NCBI GenBank assembly: GCA_944393005.1
Contig: CALXYO010000009.1
Location: 52,451 to 116,450, forward strand
Reading direction: 5' to 3'
Length of the DNA: 64,000 nt
Origin: an uncultured Spirochaetales bacterium
GTDB taxonomy: Bacteria; Spirochaetota; Spirochaetia; Sphaerochaetales; Sphaerochaetaceae
Below, one piece after another: positions 28,767-37,415 of the stretch. A program made the position numbers and the translations under genes. The notes beneath the pieces were generated by a model. That model was not told where the DNA came from, did not search any database, and saw only the letters and a program-made list of their open reading frames with translations. Positions within the stretch are counted from its first letter, which is position 1. Each line of letters begins with the position of its first letter.

Positions 28767-30440
28767 ATGAGAAGCGATAACATGAAGAAGGGGATTGAGA
28801 AAGCCCCGATGAGATCCCTGATGAAGGCGCTTGGCTGGACTGACAGGGAAATAAACATGCCGATTGTCGGAATCGTCAGCGCACAGAGCGAGATAGTCCC
28901 GGGACACATGCATCTGGGACGCATTGTCGAAGCAGTGAAGGCCGGTGTCAGGGAAGCCGGCGGACATCCTGTCGAATTCCCGGTCATCGGAGTGTGTGAC
29001 GGTATTGCTATGGGCCATGAGGGAATGAAATATTCTCTCTGCTCAAGGGAGCTGATTGCTGACAGCATCGAGGTTATGGCAGATGCACATCCGTTTGATG
29101 CGCTTGTCATGGTCCCGAACTGTGACAAGATCGTTCCCGGAATGCTCATGGCAGCCTGCCGTCTCAATCTTCCGACGATCTTTGTCTCAGGCGGTCCGAT
29201 GCTTGCCGGTCATATAAAGGGAAACAAGGAGAGGAGCTTCTCTCTTTCCTCAATGTTTGAGGCCGTCGGAAAATACAAGGCCGGAACCATGAGCGAGGAA
29301 GATGTCCTTGAATGGGAGAATTCCGTATGTCCCAGCTGCGGCTCCTGTTCCGGCATGTATACGGCGAACAGCATGAACTGTCTGTGCGAGGCAATAGGAA
29401 TCGCCCTTCCGGGAAACGGCACCATACCTGCCGTATACTCAGAACGCGAGCGATTTGCCAAGGAAAGCGGCTATCAGATAATGGAACTTCTGAAGAAGGA
29501 TATAAAGGCCAGGGATATCCTGACAGACAGGGCATTCAACAATGCGCTTACAGTTGACATGGCACTGGGCTGTTCAACCAACACCATGCTTCATCTGCCT
29601 GCAATCGCGCACAGCGCAGGAGTCGAAATCGACATCTTCCATGCCAACGAGCTTTCTTCGAAGGTCCCGAATCTCTGCCATCTGGCGCCTGCCGGTGCCG
29701 CGCACATAGAGGATCTGTATTTTGCCGGTGGAATAATGGCTGTGATGAAGGAACTTGACAAAAAGCAGCTTCTTGACAGAAGCCTCATCACGGTTACAGG
29801 AAAACCAATCTCCGATTCCTATGACAGGGCGAGGAACTATGACGAGTCTGCCATCCGTCCGGTTGACAATCCGTATGACAGAACAGGCGGCATAGCTGTG
29901 CTGAAGGGTAATCTTGCGGAAGAAGGAGCTGTGGTAAAACGCTCGGCCGTTGCTGTCGAGATGCTGTATCATAAGGGGCCTGCACGTGTGTTCAACAGTG
30001 AGGAAGAGGCAATTGATGCCATCTATAACAAGAGAATAAACAAAGGTGATGTGGTTGTCATACGCTATGAAGGTCCCAAGGGCGGTCCGGGCATGAGGGA
30101 GATGCTTTCTCCGACGTCCGCAATCGCAGGCATGGGTCTTGACAAGGATGTCGCGCTCATTACCGACGGACGTTTCTCCGGTGCCACCAGAGGTGCTTCA
30201 ATCGGACATGTCTGTCCGGAGGCTGCAGCCGGCGGACTTATCGGACTTGTCGAAGAAGGTGATGAAATCGAGATCGACATCAACAACTGCAGGTTGTCCC
30301 TGAATGTGGATGAGAAGATTCTTGAAGAAAGGAGAAAGAACTTCAAACCGCTCATCAAGCCGTGTTCCGGCTATCTCAGGCGCTATCAGAGTCTTGTCAC
30401 ATCAGCAAGCAGAGGCGCTGTATTTCGGGAGGATATTTAA
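28767..30440 (+). CDS. ilvD: Dihydroxy-acid dehydratase
   Basis: A 557-residue IlvD/Edd family iron-sulfur enzyme. It makes the 2-oxo acid precursors of valine and isoleucine. Visible signatures are [14 protein letters not shown] and [19 protein letters not shown], with the cluster cysteines, [17 protein letters not shown], and [21 protein letters not shown]. An ATG at 28782 is an alternative, but GAGG is better placed for 28767. It abuts ilvB, whose TTG follows its stop directly. Confidence 0.97.
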   Translation: MRSDNMKKGIEKAPMRSLMKALGWTDREINMPIVGIVSAQSEIVPGHMHLGRIVEAVKAGVREAGGHPVEFPVIGVCDGIAMGHEGMKYSLCSRELIADSIEVMADAHPFDALVMVPNCDKIVPGMLMAACRLNLPTIFVSGGPMLAGHIKGNKERSFSLSSMFEAVGKYKAGTMSEEDVLEWENSVCPSCGSCSGMYTANSMNCLCEAIGIALPGNGTIPAVYSERERFAKESGYQIMELLKKDIKARDILTDRAFNNALTVDMALGCSTNTMLHLPAIAHSAGVEIDIFHANELSSKVPNLCHLAPAGAAHIEDLYFAGGIMAVMKELDKKQLLDRSLITVTGKPISDSYDRARNYDESAIRPVDNPYDRTGGIAVLKGNLAEEGAVVKRSAVAVEMLYHKGPARVFNSEEEAIDAIYNKRINKGDVVVIRYEGPKGGPGMREMLSPTSAIAGMGLDKDVALITDGRFSGATRGASIGHVCPEAAAGGLIGLVEEGDEIEIDINNCRLSLNVDEKILEERRKNFKPLIKPCSGYLRRYQSLVTSASRGAVFREDI

Positions 30441-32126
30441 TTGAAGATAACAGGCGCTCAGGCAATCGTTGAACTTTTAATCGAACAGGGTGTTGATACC
30501 ATCTTCGGCTATCCGGGAGGTCAGGTCATACCGCTGTATGATGCAATCTATCAGAACAAGGGACGTATCCGTCATATCCTTACGGCTCATGAGCAGGGTG
30601 CAAGCCATGCGGCTGACGGCTATGCCAGGTCAACAGGCAGGGTAGGCGTGTGCATGGCCACTTCCGGTCCCGGTGCCACAAATCTCGTGACCGGTCTAGC
30701 AACAGCATACATGGACTCCTCCCCGGTGATTGCAATTACGGGAAACGTGCCGCTTTCCCTGCTTGGCAAGGACAGCTTCCAGGAAGTTGACATCACAGGT
30801 GTGACGATGCCCATAACAAAGCACAATTACATCGTCAAGAACATCGATGATCTCATCCCGACTTTCCGCGAGGCGTTCCACATCGCACAGTCGGGACGTC
30901 CGGGTCCTGTTCTCATTGACGTGCCGAAGGACATGCAGACCGGCATGGTTGAATATGAGTACATGGAGAAAAAGACGGTTGAGAGAGACACCTGCAGGCT
31001 GAGGGAAGAAGACATAGAGAAGGCTTTTAAGATGCTCGATGAGGCCGAACGTCCGATGATATACATCGGCGGCGGTGTCATACGCTCTGATGCTTCAGAC
31101 GAGCTCAAGACATTTGCTGACAGGCTTGATGCCGCGGTCTGCTCATCACTCATGGGGCTTGGTGCGATACGTGCTGATGATCCGCGTTTCACAGGTCTTG
31201 TAGGCATGCACGGTACAAAGCTCAGCAACATGAGCATCAATGCCTGCGATCTTCTTGTCGTGATCGGTGCGCGTTTTTCTGACAGAGTGATCAGCAAAGG
31301 AAGCACCTTCGCACGTCAGGCGAAGATACTGCAGCTTGACATTGATCCTGCTGAATTCAACAAGAACATCTATTCCCATGTCCATGTCGTCGGAGACGTG
31401 AAGGAAATACTGAAGCGGCTCAATGACAGGATACCGCAGAAGGATCATCTGCAGTGGCTGAACTACATCAGTGAGAACAGACGCCGCTATCCTGTCAAGG
31501 TGACAAGCGAATCCCGCCGTCCGCGGGAGATCATCAGGGCGCTTGATCACGAGCTGCAGAGTCTTGAATGCGACAGTTATATCACAACTGAAGTGGGGCA
31601 GCATCAGATGTGGGCAGCACAGTTCCTCAAGCACACAAAACCACGGCATTTCATCACATCCGGAGGACTCGGCACAATGGGTTTCGGAACCGGCGCTTCG
31701 ATAGGCTGTCAGATTTCGCATCCGGATGCAAGAGTGTGCAATGTGGCTGGAGACGGCTCATTCCGCATGAACTGCAATGAACTTGCGACAATCGCACGCT
31801 ACAACCTGCCGATAGTGATTCTCGTTTTCAACAACCACTGCCTGGGCATGGTGCGTCAGTGGCAGACTCTCTTCTATGAAGGCCATTACAGCGAGACAAC
31901 GCTTGACACCCCTCTGGACTGGGTGGCTCTTGCCAAAGCATATGGTGTGGAAGGCATGAGACTGTTGAAGGAAGATGATCCTGCGGCTGTGATAAAGGCG
32001 GCATTCGCCCTGAACAAGCCTGTTGTTGTAGACTGTGAGATACCTCTTGACGACAAGGTTCTTCCGATGGTCGCCCCCGGAGCTTCCATAAGCGACATGA
32101 TGGGCTTTGTTGAAGAAGAAATCTGA
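30441..32126 (+). CDS. ilvB: Acetolactate synthase large subunit
   Basis: A 561-residue ThDP-dependent catalytic subunit. It has FGYPGGQVIPLYDAI, the EQGASHAADGYARSTG segment with the catalytic glutamate region, a central FAD-like domain, and the ThDP motif VAGDGSFRMNCNELATI with NNHCLGMVRQW. The TTG start is flush with the ilvD stop (TAA TTG), with GGGAGG upstream. Its regulatory subunit IlvN is at the first position of the operon. A terminator follows. Confidence 0.97.
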   Translation: MKITGAQAIVELLIEQGVDTIFGYPGGQVIPLYDAIYQNKGRIRHILTAHEQGASHAADGYARSTGRVGVCMATSGPGATNLVTGLATAYMDSSPVIAITGNVPLSLLGKDSFQEVDITGVTMPITKHNYIVKNIDDLIPTFREAFHIAQSGRPGPVLIDVPKDMQTGMVEYEYMEKKTVERDTCRLREEDIEKAFKMLDEAERPMIYIGGGVIRSDASDELKTFADRLDAAVCSSLMGLGAIRADDPRFTGLVGMHGTKLSNMSINACDLLVVIGARFSDRVISKGSTFARQAKILQLDIDPAEFNKNIYSHVHVVGDVKEILKRLNDRIPQKDHLQWLNYISENRRRYPVKVTSESRRPREIIRALDHELQSLECDSYITTEVGQHQMWAAQFLKHTKPRHFITSGGLGTMGFGTGASIGCQISHPDARVCNVAGDGSFRMNCNELATIARYNLPIVILVFNNHCLGMVRQWQTLFYEGHYSETTLDTPLDWVALAKAYGVEGMRLLKEDDPAAVIKAAFALNKPVVVDCEIPLDDKVLPMVAPGASISDMMGFVEEEI

Positions 32127-32143
32127 CATGGATCGTATCAGGG

Positions 32144-32168
32144 AAAGCCTGCCTCAGCGGCAGGTTTT
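32144..32168 (+). terminator. Terminator of ilv-leu operon
   Basis: CCTGCC (32148-32153) and GGCAGG (32159-32164) form a stem with a TCAGC loop, extended by AAAG/TTTT pairs; the TTTT at 32165-32168 is the tail. It is 20 bp after the ilvB stop. Confidence 0.7.
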
Positions 32169-32288
32169 CCTGCAATTCAGCCAGTATCTGAAAGGATCCG
32201 TCAATTGACACTGCCTCATCTTGTTCCGATAATCAGGACTGTCAGCAGAAAATATCTGCCGCAGACAGAAGAAACTCTTTCAATAATA

Positions 32289-32317
32289 TTGACCAAGAAT
32301 CTGCTTTTGGGTAATAT
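32289..32317 (+). promoter_or_regulatory. Promoter of rpmF-acpP-rnc
   Basis: TTGACC (32289-32294), then 17 bp, then TAATAT (32312-32317): a close match to a housekeeping sigma promoter. The expected start point is about 40 bp before the rpmF ATG, and it serves the three-gene cluster downstream. Confidence 0.75.
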
Positions 32318-32362
32318 CGAGAAAGTGTCTTAATCACGATAAAATTTCAGAGAGGTTTAACA

Positions 32363-32548
32363 ATGGCTACTCCAAAGTATAAAACATCAAAATCTAAGGC
32401 TGCTTCACGCAAGGCTGCCAATATGAAGCTTGCAGCTCCAACCCTTTCTCCCTGCCAGACATGCGGCAACCTTGTTCCTTCCCATCAGGTATGTCCTAAG
32501 TGCGGCTACTATAACGGCAAGCAGGTTATCGAAAAAGACAGCGAATAA
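32363..32548 (+). CDS. rpmF: 50S ribosomal protein L32
   Basis: A 61-residue ribosomal protein. MATPKYKTSKSKAASRKA is the basic start typical of L32, and the zinc ribbon is present with CQTCGN and CPKCGYY (two CxxC pairs). It heads the rpmF-acpP-rnc cluster; the gap to acpP is 14 bp. The usual fatty-acid genes found between rpmF and acpP in many bacteria are missing here. Confidence 0.95.
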   Translation: MATPKYKTSKSKAASRKAANMKLAAPTLSPCQTCGNLVPSHQVCPKCGYYNGKQVIEKDSE

Positions 32549-32562
32549 GGAGGAATGGTATA

Positions 32563-32805
32563 ATGACTGAAACTCAGGTTCTTGAAAAAGTAAAGGATTT
32601 GGTTGCTGAAAAGCTTTCTGTTGATCCTTCAAAGATCGTTCCGGAAGCTTCATTCAGAAAGGATCTCGGCGCAGACAGTCTCGATACATACGAACTTGTC
32701 TATGCAATCGAGGAAGAGCTCGGTGTCACAATTCCTGATGACATGGCAAACGAGTTCGAGACAGTAGGTGATGCTGTAAAGTATCTTTCTTCAGTATTGA
32801 ACTAA
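32563..32805 (+). CDS. acpP: Acyl carrier protein
   Basis: An 80-residue acidic protein. The phosphopantetheine serine is in GADSLDTYELVYAIEEELG (DSLD motif). It carries acyl chains for fatty acid and phospholipid synthesis. The ATG at 32563 has AAGGAGGAA upstream. The stop is three bases before rnc. Confidence 0.95.
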   Translation: MTETQVLEKVKDLVAEKLSVDPSKIVPEASFRKDLGADSLDTYELVYAIEEELGVTIPDDMANEFETVGDAVKYLSSVLN

Positions 32806-32808
32806 CCA

Positions 32809-33534
32809 ATGAACCAACAAACTGAAAAAGCTCCTTCAAGTAAAAGACTGGAGGAGCTTTTAGCATTTTCAAAGATAATAAACGTATCTTTCTCGGATAT
32901 AGGTCTTCTTGACAACGCACTGACTCACACTTCATATGCCAATGAGACGGGAAAGCTCAACAATGAACGTCTGGAGTTTCTGGGTGACAGTGTGCTTGGG
33001 CTTGTATGTGCCGAGTATCTTTATAAAAATCTTCCCTTCCAGCAGGAAGGAGATCTTTCAAGAATAAAGGCAGCTGTGGTTTCCGAGGAGAGTCTTGCCG
33101 AGGTTGCCCATAAGCTGGGTCTCAGCAGTTACATCCAGATCGGACACGGTGAGGAGATAAACGGAGGCCGCAACAAGAAAGCAATCCTTGCCGATGCAAT
33201 GGAAGCCGTAATCGCGGCGATCTATCTTGATCGGGGCTTTGATTGCGCCAGAAAGTATGTGCTTTCCTGGCTTGAAGGGCAGATTGAAACTGTCAGGGAA
33301 GGAAAAAACACCAATAAGGATTACAAGAGCCGCCTTCAGACCTACATGCAGAAGAGCAGGGGAAAGGTTCCTGAATATATTCTGGACAGAACTGAAGGCC
33401 CTGAACATATGCCGACTTTTTATGTGAAGGTTATCCTGGGACACAAGGTTTTCGGACCTGCAAGCGGTGCTAATAAAAAGCAAGCAGAGCAGAATGCCGC
33501 ACATATCGCACTTGAAGAACTGGGACAGCTTTGA
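32809..33534 (+). CDS. rnc: Ribonuclease III
   Basis: A 241-residue double-strand-specific endoribonuclease. The signature NERLEFLGDSVLGLVCAEYL carries catalytic acidic residues, with a second metal-ligand region near DAMEAVIAAIYLD. The C-terminal double-stranded RNA-binding domain begins around residue 165 (DYKSRLQTYMQKSRGKVPEY) and ends with KKQAEQNAAHIALEELG. It starts three bases after acpP. It matures rRNA and processes structured RNAs. Confidence 0.95.
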   Translation: MNQQTEKAPSSKRLEELLAFSKIINVSFSDIGLLDNALTHTSYANETGKLNNERLEFLGDSVLGLVCAEYLYKNLPFQQEGDLSRIKAAVVSEESLAEVAHKLGLSSYIQIGHGEEINGGRNKKAILADAMEAVIAAIYLDRGFDCARKYVLSWLEGQIETVREGKNTNKDYKSRLQTYMQKSRGKVPEYILDRTEGPEHMPTFYVKVILGHKVFGPASGANKKQAEQNAAHIALEELGQL

Positions 33535-33871
33535 CCTGTGGAAAAAAAAGAGACTGGATTATCAAGGGGGTTGATTAATCCAGCCTAAGGAGGTGCAAAC
33601 CAAACGGGGTTCACAGGAATTACAATTTATTGTTATATCATAAATTACAATTAGTCAAGAAAAATCGCTAACAGAAGAAATAAAACAGCTTCAGCTGGTT
33701 TTTACCGGAATAATTGAACTTTCTGTTCGCTAAATGAGCTGAGATTCACAAGCAGAATGAAATATCATTCCACCTGCTAAAACAATGACTTTTTTTTTCA
33801 TCATTTTCCTTTCTTTTCATTCCCATGCTGAAATGCTAGAATCTGATCATCAGTTTTCAGGAGAAAAAAAA
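33535..33871 (+). other. Non-coding stretch after rnc with hairpin and orphan ribosome-binding motif
   Basis: CTGGATTATCAA (33554-33565), a GGGGG loop and TTGATTAATCCAG (33571-33583) form a stem with one bulged T. It lacks a T-run on plus. It is followed at 33586-33594 by TAAGGAGGT, a near-perfect Shine-Dalgarno sequence, but only a 16-codon GTG frame lies nearby. The rest, to 33871, is AT-rich with a repeated ATTACAATT motif and probably holds the ridA promoter; no gene was recognised. Confidence 0.5.
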
Positions 33872-34240
33872 GTGAAAGTTATTGAAACCAAAAGCGCTCC
33901 GGGCGCAATCGGCCCGTATTCACAGGCTTTCATTACCGGCAATATGGTGATTACTTCGGGACAGATTCCCGTAAATCCGGCAGATGGAAGCATCGCAGAT
34001 GGAATCAGCGAACAGACCAGACAGAGCTGTCTTAATGTAAAGGCAATTCTGGAGGCTGCAGGTAGCAGCATGGAGAAAGTTGTGAAGACAACCTGCTTCC
34101 TTGCCGACATGGGAGATTTCGCAGCATTCAATGAAGTTTATGCCCAGTATTTCACGGGTAAACCAGCACGCAGCTGTGTTGCGGTGAAAACACTGCCCAA
34201 GAACGTACTGTGTGAAATTGAAGCCATAGCAGAGCTCTGA
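33872..34240 (+). CDS. ridA: RidA family reactive intermediate deaminase
   Basis: A 122-residue RidA/YjgF-type protein. It hydrolyses reactive enamine/imine intermediates from serine/threonine dehydration and similar reactions. Signature segments: KSAPGAIGPYSQAF, VITSGQIPVNPADG, and PARSCVAVKTLPKNVLCEIEAIA, with the conserved arginine. The GTG at 33872, after AGGAG, gives normal length; the upstream extension to 33785 is hydrophobic and is not part of the family. A terminator follows. Confidence 0.9.
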   Translation: MKVIETKSAPGAIGPYSQAFITGNMVITSGQIPVNPADGSIADGISEQTRQSCLNVKAILEAAGSSMEKVVKTTCFLADMGDFAAFNEVYAQYFTGKPARSCVAVKTLPKNVLCEIEAIAEL

Positions 34241-34248
34241 GAAAAATG

Positions 34249-34280
34249 AGACCCTCCTGAACATCATTTCCGGAGGGTCT
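34249..34280. terminator. Bidirectional terminator between ridA and EamA gene
   Basis: AGACCCTCC (34249-34257) pairs with GGAGGGTCT (34272-34280). On the minus strand a CATTTTTC run follows, on plus a short TTGAAATTT, so it may serve both convergent genes. Confidence 0.75.
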
Positions 34281-34303
34281 TGAAATTTATAGGATTCTGT
34301 TGC

Positions 34304-35248
34304 TCATTTTGTGCTTTCCGCACTTTTCCTGTTGACAATGAAAATGCCGAGTGAGACAAGGATCAGTGCAAGCAGTTTGTTTATCTGGAGCGCCTGCTCA
34401 ACTTCATTGAGGAATATTGCAGAAAGAAGAACACCGAAAAGCGGTGTCATGAAGTTGAAGATCGATACCCGGCTTACAGGATTGTGCTTCATGAGGATTC
34501 CCCATACCGTATAGGCCACGGCTGAGATCAGAGCCATATAGATAAGGAGAATATAGCCGGCAATTCCCACTGTCATGTCTATTCTTGCTCCGGCAATAAG
34601 CGATACCAGAATCATGACAAGGCCGCCGAAAATGAACTGGTAGCCGCTGAGCATCACAACATTGAATCTGGCTGAATACCTCTTTACAAGAATACCTGAC
34701 AGGGCATAGCTGATCTGTGAAAGCAGTACAAGGCCTTCTCCCGGCAGGGTGAAGGTGAACATGCTTCCGCCTGAGAAAGAAATATTCATTATTATGATAC
34801 CTGCAAAACCGAGTATCACACCGACCATCTTGTTTGTTGTCATCTTCTCCTGCCTGAAAAGGAAACATGCCATCAGTATCGAGAAGAAACCTCCTGAACC
34901 TGAGAGGATTGTGCCGGTGACACCGCTTGTATGTGCAAGTCCTATGTAAAAACAGAAATACTGGATGATTGTCTGAGCGAAGCCGAGTTTCACGATACTG
35001 GGCAGAGCCTCTTTTTCCGGCTTCACGAATTTCTTTTCCTTGACTGATTCAAAGAGAATGACTAGGATGCCTGCCAGGAAGAATCTGATTCCTGCGAACT
35101 GGATGATTGCCCATGTGTCGCTGCTTGCTATCGAGAATATTTCGTAACCTGTCTTGATTGACGGTGTGGCGCTTCCCCAGAGGAAACAGGACAGCATTGC
35201 CAGAAGGAATACCACCCATAGTTTAGTGAGTCTGTCATTGTTTTCCAT
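34304..35248 (-). CDS. EamA/DMT family transporter
   Basis: A 314-residue inner-membrane protein with ten predicted helices in two EamA repeats. Early LLAMLSCFLWGSATPSIK and the second-repeat AVAYTVWGILMKHNPVSRVSIFNFMTP are typical. Members export amino acids or other metabolites. I start at ATG 35248; a longer frame to 35314 is not supported. The 3' end abuts a shared terminator. Confidence 0.85.
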   Translation of the reverse strand: MENNDRLTKLWVVFLLAMLSCFLWGSATPSIKTGYEIFSIASSDTWAIIQFAGIRFFLAGILVILFESVKEKKFVKPEKEALPSIVKLGFAQTIIQYFCFYIGLAHTSGVTGTILSGSGGFFSILMACFLFRQEKMTTNKMVGVILGFAGIIIMNISFSGGSMFTFTLPGEGLVLLSQISYALSGILVKRYSARFNVVMLSGYQFIFGGLVMILVSLIAGARIDMTVGIAGYILLIYMALISAVAYTVWGILMKHNPVSRVSIFNFMTPLFGVLLSAIFLNEVEQALQINKLLALILVSLGIFIVNRKSAESTK

Positions 35249-35588
35249 GAAAATTTCCAACCCCTTTGTTATGCAAACAGAGGAGAGTATATGGCAAAGG
35301 GTGGAAAGCTTCAAGGCATGGATGATTTCGTAAAAACAGGTAAACTGTCTGGGATATCTTTCATATACAACAGATCCTGCTTGTACATTTGATTTTCACA
35401 TCTGAAAAATATTTCTCTAAATGTTCTTGGTAAATGTCAATTTTAACTGTTACGAACCATGGATAATATGTTTTTTTGATTTTTGATTGTCGTTTTATGC
35501 TGTTTTTTCACTATTTTGATCAGTTTTGAAAAAAACATATTGCGGTATTTCCATCTGCAGTTAGCCTCGAAAGCAAAGAGGTAAACAC
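35249..35588 (+). promoter_or_regulatory. Regulatory region upstream of sugar permease operon
   Basis: A 340-bp AT-rich region between divergent genes. It contains a perfect 13-bp inverted repeat: AATATGTTTTTTT (35465-35477) and AAAAAAACATATT (35529-35541), separated by 51 bp. The arms are about 64 bp apart centre to centre. They are likely binding sites for a dimeric regulator or a DNA-bending structure near the operon promoter. A -10-like TAATAT occurs at the left arm. I cannot identify the -35. Confidence 0.5.
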
Positions 35589-36518
35589 GTGAAAAAAACA
35601 AAAGGAAAAGGACATCAGTTGTCATTGAAAGCTGATTTCAGAAGAAACAGCTGGTTATATTGGATGATAATTCCTATTGTCATTTACTATGTTGTATTCA
35701 TGTATATCCCGATGTTCGGTCAGATAATTGCGTTTCAGGATTACCGACCTTCTCGTGGAATTCTTGGCAGCGACTGGGCAGGTCTGGAGAACTTTATTGA
35801 TTTTTTCTCTTCTCCGTTTGCAACCAGAGTGATAAAGAACACTATTATCATTGCATTGAATGAAATAATATTCGGATTTCCAGCTCCGATCATTCTGGCT
35901 CTGCTTTTAAACGAACTTACATGTCAGACATACAAACGGACACTTCAGACAATTTCATATATCCCGCATTTCATATCTCTTGTAGTCATGTGCGGTATAA
36001 TCATTGATTTTGTAAGCAGTGATGGTGTTATAACCACAATACTCAGTTATTTTGGATTTGAGGAGCAGAATCTGCTGGCTCAAAGCAAATATTTTGTCCC
36101 GATTTATGTGATATCTGGAATCTGGAAGGAAATAGGATGGGGCTCAATTATTTATCTTGCTTCCTTATCCGGTGTTGATCAGAATCTGTATGAAGCTGCT
36201 GCTATTGACGGGGCAGGCCGTTGGCAACGCCTGCTGCATGTCACACTGCCTGCTCTCATTCCGATAATCTCAATTCAGCTGATTATGAGAGTTGGTAACA
36301 TAATGAGTGCAGGGGCAGAGAAAATAATTCTGCTGTATTCACCTGCAGTTTATGAATCAGCTGATACTATTGCAAGCTATGTATACAGAGCCGGTATCCA
36401 GGAACAGAGTTATTCACTGGCTGCTGCTGTAGGTATGTTCAATTCAGTGATAAACCTGTGTCTTGTTTTCTTTGCAAACTGGTTCAGCCGTAAATTCGTT
36501 GAGGAAAGTCTGTGGTGA
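35589..36518 (+). CDS. ABC sugar transporter permease, LplB type
   Basis: A 309-residue inner-membrane permease. It has six membrane segments and the ABC permease EAA loop in LYEAAAIDGAGRWQRLLHVTLP. The N-terminal WLYWMIIPIVIYYVVFMYIPMFG and FQDYRPSRGI are typical of the LplB/YteP family that imports oligosaccharides, often plant-derived. The start is GTG 35589 with AGAGG upstream. No ATPase gene is in the operon; such systems commonly share a general MsmX-type ATPase encoded elsewhere. Confidence 0.9.
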   Translation: MKKTKGKGHQLSLKADFRRNSWLYWMIIPIVIYYVVFMYIPMFGQIIAFQDYRPSRGILGSDWAGLENFIDFFSSPFATRVIKNTIIIALNEIIFGFPAPIILALLLNELTCQTYKRTLQTISYIPHFISLVVMCGIIIDFVSSDGVITTILSYFGFEEQNLLAQSKYFVPIYVISGIWKEIGWGSIIYLASLSGVDQNLYEAAAIDGAGRWQRLLHVTLPALIPIISIQLIMRVGNIMSAGAEKIILLYSPAVYESADTIASYVYRAGIQEQSYSLAAAVGMFNSVINLCLVFFANWFSRKFVEESLW

Positions 36519-36522
36519 TAAT

Positions 36523-37389
36523 ATGAAAAAAACTAGAACGGATTATGTTATTAATTTTCTGATTGGAACGTTTCTTACAATCATATGCCTGCTTTTCCTT
36601 TATCCTATTGTGCATGTTCTTGCGGCCTCATTTTCTGATCCTATGCAGTTGATGAACCACAGGGGACTGCTCTTCAAACCTACCGGTTTTTCTCTTGATG
36701 GTTATGAAGCGGTAATGCAGAACAAAGGATTGTGGACAGGCTATGGCAATACAATATTCTATGTGCTTGCGGGCACTTTCGTGAATATGGTATTCACAAT
36801 AGTTGCTGCATATGTGCTTTCAAGAAAGGGGTGGCGGCTGAAGAAACAGATAACTTTTTTCATCGTATTCACAATGTATTTTACAGGTGGAATTATTCCG
36901 AATTTCCTGCTTGTTAAAGGTCTTGGAATACTGAACAGCAGGCTTGCACTTATCCTGCCGAATGCTATAGCAACATGGAACCTTCTTGTATTGCGCACAG
37001 GTTTTGCTTCGGTTCCGGAATCACTTATTGAGGCTCCAAAAATAGATGGCGCAAATGAATGGCAGATCATGTGGAAAGTTGTTGTGCCTGTAAGTAAGGC
37101 AAGTATAGCTGTAATTCTTCTATTTTATGCAGTCGGACACTGGAACAGCTGGTTCAATGCCATGGTCTATCTGCCAAGTGCAAGGGATTTATATCCTCTC
37201 CAGCTGTATCTGAGAGAAATATTGATTTCAAATGCCGATGTTGCTGCGGGAGACAATACGATTAACTACATCGGAGAGCTGGTGAAGTATTGTGCGATTA
37301 TTGTCTCAACTGTTCCTATCCTGTGTATCTATCCATTCGTACAGAAATATTTCGTCCAGGGTGTGATGATGGGATCTATAAAAGAATGA
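36523..37389 (+). CDS. ABC sugar transporter permease, YtcP/LplC type
   Basis: A 288-residue carbohydrate permease, second half of the pair. The EAA loop is ESLIEAPKIDGANEWQIMWKVVVP. The start at ATG 36523 gives MKKTRTDYVINF with a basic N-terminus; the track's longer frame overlaps the first permease. The gap to the first permease is four bases. It ends with GVMMGSIKE, typical of the family. It forms a heterodimer with the upstream permease. Confidence 0.9.
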   Translation: MKKTRTDYVINFLIGTFLTIICLLFLYPIVHVLAASFSDPMQLMNHRGLLFKPTGFSLDGYEAVMQNKGLWTGYGNTIFYVLAGTFVNMVFTIVAAYVLSRKGWRLKKQITFFIVFTMYFTGGIIPNFLLVKGLGILNSRLALILPNAIATWNLLVLRTGFASVPESLIEAPKIDGANEWQIMWKVVVPVSKASIAVILLFYAVGHWNSWFNAMVYLPSARDLYPLQLYLREILISNADVAAGDNTINYIGELVKYCAIIVSTVPILCIYPFVQKYFVQGVMMGSIKE

Positions 37390-37415
37390 TTATAATTAAA
37401 AAGGAGATAAATAAA

